A stretch of 35,163 nt of DNA from an uncultured Lachnospiraceae bacterium. GTDB lineage: Bacteria > Bacillota > Clostridia > Lachnospirales > Lachnospiraceae. The stretch spans positions 1 through 35,163 of the forward strand of contig CAJKGK010000032.1 of the NCBI GenBank assembly GCA_905199445.1, read 5' to 3'. A model generated the notes under the pieces. The model had not been told where the DNA came from. It ran no database searches and was given only the letters and a program-made list of their open reading frames with translations. Positions 32,999 to 35,163 of the stretch are shown piece by piece. Position numbers and translations under genes: made by a program. Each line of letters begins with the position of its first letter. Within the stretch, counting starts at the first letter, position 1.

Positions 32999-33571
32999 TT
33001 GGGAGGTGGGATTATCCGGAGGCGATTTAAAAGGCGCTATTTGTGGCTGATTTTATTTGTGATCGGGCTGGCGGGAGGAACATTTTTTGTCAATTATATG
33101 GCTGATGGCGGAGCATGGTTTATGGAAATTATTGAAAATGTTCCGAAAAAACACTTTCATGAGAAAATTCAGGTGGGGGTTCTGATCCACATTTTTGTAA
33201 AAAGATTTCTGATTTTTATTTTTCTGCTTGCAGGTACTTTACTTATACGCCGAAGTCTGATATTATATCTCTCTACGGTTTACATGGGATTTTGTTTTGG
33301 GACAGTGATTGCTGCCGCAACGGCAGCGGCCGGCGTGGGTGGACTTAAACTCCTGGCCGGACTTTTGCTGCCCCAGTATCTTTTGTATGTTCCGGCTTAT
33401 TTATTTGTGCTGGGATTTACGGATCGGATTTTTCATACCAGTGGCCAGGGCTTTTATGTGGGCCGTATCAATTATAGCGGTGCATTTTTACTGTTATTTG
33501 TGATGGTAAGCGTTGGATGCATCCTGGAAGGCATCATTAATCCTATCTGGCTGGCTTTTTTTGCCGGATAA
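32999..33571 (+). CDS. SpoIIM-like stage II sporulation membrane protein
   Basis: This roughly 190-residue membrane protein has four to five hydrophobic segments and the family features of SpoIIM, including an early FFVNYMA and a late GCILEGIINP. SpoIIM joins SpoIID and SpoIIP in the peptidoglycan-degrading complex of engulfment. In Bacillus, spoIIM also lies a few genes from xerD (ripX), which supports the call. The start is unclear: the only standard codon near the ribosome site is TTG at 32999, but GGGAGGTGGG at 33001-33010 overlaps and follows it. The ATT at 33011 or ATC at 33014 would fit the spacing better and would give a protein starting with a basic IRRRFKRR. I list the TTG frame. 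Confidence 0.75.
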   Translation: MGGGIIRRRFKRRYLWLILFVIGLAGGTFFVNYMADGGAWFMEIIENVPKKHFHEKIQVGVLIHIFVKRFLIFIFLLAGTLLIRRSLILYLSTVYMGFCFGTVIAAATAAAGVGGLKLLAGLLLPQYLLYVPAYLFVLGFTDRIFHTSGQGFYVGRINYSGAFLLLFVMVSVGCILEGIINPIWLAFFAG

Positions 33572-33575
33572 GGGT

Positions 33576-33604
33576 TTGCTTTTATAATGAAAATTGATTA
33601 TAAT
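33576..33604 (+). promoter_or_regulatory. Promoter of xerD
   Basis: TTGCTT at 33576-33581 and TATAAT at 33599-33604 are separated by 17 bases, about 48 bases before the xerD start. Confidence 0.6.
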
Positions 33605-33651
33605 AAAGATTAAGATTTAAAAAATTACTAAAGAGGGAGCTGCGCAAATAT

Positions 33652-34536
33652 ATGGAGACTTATATTGTAGGGTTTGTGAATTATCTGCAAGATGTGAAGA
33701 AATCCTCCAAAAATACCATACTGTCCTATCAGCGGGATTTAGGCAAGTTTTTTAACTACGTGGACAGCATGCATATTCAGGATATTCGAAAAGTGAATTA
33801 TACCAGCCTGAATTCCTATATTCTTCTGATGGAAAAGGAAAATTTCGCAACCTCTACCATATCAAGAAATATTGCCGCGCTGAAAGCTTTCTTTAATTAC
33901 CTTTTCAAGCAGAACATTATTTCCGATGATCCGGCAGAGAAGCTTAAGGCGCCGAAGATCGAGAAAAAGATGCCGGATATTCTGACGGTGGAGGAGGTTA
34001 CCCTTCTTTTAAATCAGCCGTCTGGCAGCAGTAACAAAGAACTAAGGGACAAGGCTATGCTGGAGCTTTTGTATGCTACCGGAATCAGGGTCAGTGAACT
34101 GATTTCTTTAAAGCTTGAGGATGTCAATGTGAATGCCGGTTATATTCGCTGTTGTGAAGGCGCAAGGGAGCGTATTGTTCCTTTTGGCAGTGTTGCCCGA
34201 AATGCGCTGAAAAATTATCTGAAAAATGCCCGGCAGGGGATGGTTGCCACTGAGGACGAGGAAATTTTGTTTACAAACTGTAATGGCCAGCCGATGAGCC
34301 GTCAGGGATTCTGGAAGGTTCTTAAGCAGTATGCCAAGCGCGCCGGTATACAGACCGATATTACCCCCCATACTCTGAGACATTCCTTTGCAGCGCATTT
34401 GGTGGAAAACGGTGCAGATTTAAGGTCAGTACAGGAAATGCTGGGACATTCGGATGTTTCCACAACTCAGATTTATGCCAGATTGACTAATAATCGTATT
34501 AAGGAAGTTTATGCCAAGGCCCATCCAAGGGCGTAA
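33652..34536 (+). CDS. xerD: Tyrosine recombinase XerD
   Basis: The 294-residue protein has the XerD layout, with a SAM-like N-terminal core-binding domain (about 1-85) and a catalytic domain. Arg146 (TGIRVSEL), His240 and Arg243 (HTLRHSF), His266 (LGHSD) and Tyr275 (TTQIYA) match the active site, and the protein ends HPRA exactly as E. coli XerD does. It should resolve chromosome dimers at dif with XerC or alone. Odd point: the beta-hairpin that normally carries the catalytic lysine as GKG reads CCEGARERIVP here, with no lysine between residues 155 and 182. The start follows AGGGAG by a long gap of about 13 bases. Confidence 0.92.
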   Translation: METYIVGFVNYLQDVKKSSKNTILSYQRDLGKFFNYVDSMHIQDIRKVNYTSLNSYILLMEKENFATSTISRNIAALKAFFNYLFKQNIISDDPAEKLKAPKIEKKMPDILTVEEVTLLLNQPSGSSNKELRDKAMLELLYATGIRVSELISLKLEDVNVNAGYIRCCEGARERIVPFGSVARNALKNYLKNARQGMVATEDEEILFTNCNGQPMSRQGFWKVLKQYAKRAGIQTDITPHTLRHSFAAHLVENGADLRSVQEMLGHSDVSTTQIYARLTNNRIKEVYAKAHPRA

Positions 34537-34571
34537 CCGGCTTACTGTGTTTCATTTATCATGTCTTATAG

Positions 34572-34618
34572 AAAAAGTGTTGTTTTGAATCAATGGGATT
34601 TAAAACAACACTTTTTGT
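34572..34618. terminator. Bidirectional intrinsic terminator
   Basis: A perfect 15-bp inverted repeat, AAAAAGTGTTGTTTT (34572-34586) with 34602-34616, lies between the convergent xerD and DAHP synthase genes and ends in T-runs on both strands. Confidence 0.88.
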
Positions 34619-34670
34619 CTATATTTTATGATGCAGGTCAAAGCAGCTTTTGGCACTTGTATGAAGCGGT

Positions 34671-35111
34671 TTATACCCGCTGGGCAATATCAAGGATCAG
34701 CTGTTTTGAATCTTCCCAGCCAAGGCATGGATCTGTAATAGACTGGCCGTAAACATGGCAGCTGCCACCGATTTTCTGGTTGCCTTCCACGATATAGCTT
34801 TCGATCATCACACCCTTGACCAGGCTGCGAATATCCTGGGAATGATTACGATTGTGAAGCACTTCTTTGACAATGCGGATTTGTTCCTTAAATTTTTTTC
34901 CTGAGTTGGAGTGGTTGGCATCAATAATACAGGCCGGATTGGCTAAGCCTAACTGCTGGTACATATCAAACAGGCGGATCAGATCTTCATAGTGATAATT
35001 GGAGATCGACTGCCCATGTTTGTTTACCGCCCCGCGTAAAATGGTGTGGGCATAGGGATTGCCGGTTGTTGTTACATCCCAGCCGCGGAAAAGAAAATTA
35101 TGACTGTGCTG
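34671..35111 (-). CDS. 3-deoxy-7-phosphoheptulonate (DAHP) synthase, C-terminal part, interrupted
   Basis: The frame encodes 146 residues matching the C-terminal 40 percent of class I (AroF/G/H-type) DAHP synthase, the first enzyme of the shikimate pathway. Recognisable stretches are TTGNPYAHTILRG, DANHSNSGKKF, VKGVMIESYIVEGNQK and YGQSITDPCLGWED, which hold metal and phosphate ligands. Normal length is about 340-350 residues. Going upstream, the match holds to HNFLFRGWDV (from 35102), then an in-frame TAG stands at 35114-35112 and the remaining 49 bases to the window edge are AT-rich with no matching frame. The gene is therefore truncated or frameshifted, or the edge is a contig end with poor sequence. 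An internal ATG at 34964 is not a likely real start. Confidence 0.85.
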   Translation of the reverse strand, partial: QHSHNFLFRGWDVTTTGNPYAHTILRGAVNKHGQSISNYHYEDLIRLFDMYQQLGLANPACIIDANHSNSGKKFKEQIRIVKEVLHNRNHSQDIRSLVKGVMIESYIVEGNQKIGGSCHVYGQSITDPCLGWEDSKQLILDIAQRV

Positions 35112-35163
35112 CTATAAAAATTAAATAAATCATCGAAACTATTTAAAGCCTCATTTTTATAAT

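Noticed and set aside
1..35163. CRISPR arrays, insertion sequences, prophage or integrative elements
   Set aside because: No regularly spaced repeats, transposase, phage structural genes or attachment-site duplications were seen; XerD here is the chromosomal housekeeping type.

Overview
The window looks like ordinary chromosomal DNA from a spore-forming, low-to-moderate GC Firmicute, most likely class Clostridia and probably a Lachnospiraceae-type gut anaerobe. The reasons are a T-box leader on pheST, a Rex redox repressor, an alanine racemase next to an EndoA-type MazF, a SpoIIM-like protein beside xerD, several oxidoreductases of types common in anaerobes, strong AGGAGG-type ribosome binding sites, and short intergenic gaps closed by hairpin terminators. 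I see no rRNA, tRNA, prophage, insertion sequence or CRISPR array. The family-level placement is inference.

Left part (1-6.8 kb): a PAP2-family membrane phosphatase faces away from a DUF4358 lipoprotein. A 436-residue protein with a full ferritin-like diiron motif and a C-terminal Cys pair motif is transcribed away from a Fur-family regulator. The Fur gene is tightly coupled to a cyclase/formamidase-like hydrolase. A stand-alone aconitase-superfamily hydratase follows, with its own strong promoter and a palindromic operator candidate.

Middle (6.8-18 kb): a T-box controls pheS-pheT, followed by queA. Then come a LysR regulator and a redox cluster (flavodoxin-like protein with a compact Cys motif and two aldo/keto reductases). 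A LURP-one-like protein is paired with a DUF523/TudS-like protein. A Gfo/Idh/MocA oxidoreductase stands alone.

Right part (18-35 kb): a TrmH-type RNA methyltransferase overlaps an ABC exporter pair. A glycosyltransferase, a PlsC acyltransferase and a threonine-aldolase-like PLP enzyme form an operon that runs into the 3' end of a convergent ABC-F gene. Then rex-acpS-nnr-alr-mazF, a CorC-type transporter, yebC, a spoIIM-like gene and xerD run rightwards. The last gene, on the minus strand, is a DAHP synthase whose reading frame is broken 50 bases from the window edge.

Most genes are housekeeping or common accessory genes. I did not find a clearly new multi-gene system. The best leads are the large ferritin-like protein beside the Fur-family gene, a XerD that lacks the usual hairpin lysine, a MazF with no antitoxin gene beside it, and the interrupted DAHP synthase. 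Starts were corrected by eye from ribosome binding site spacing wherever the longest frame was implausible.
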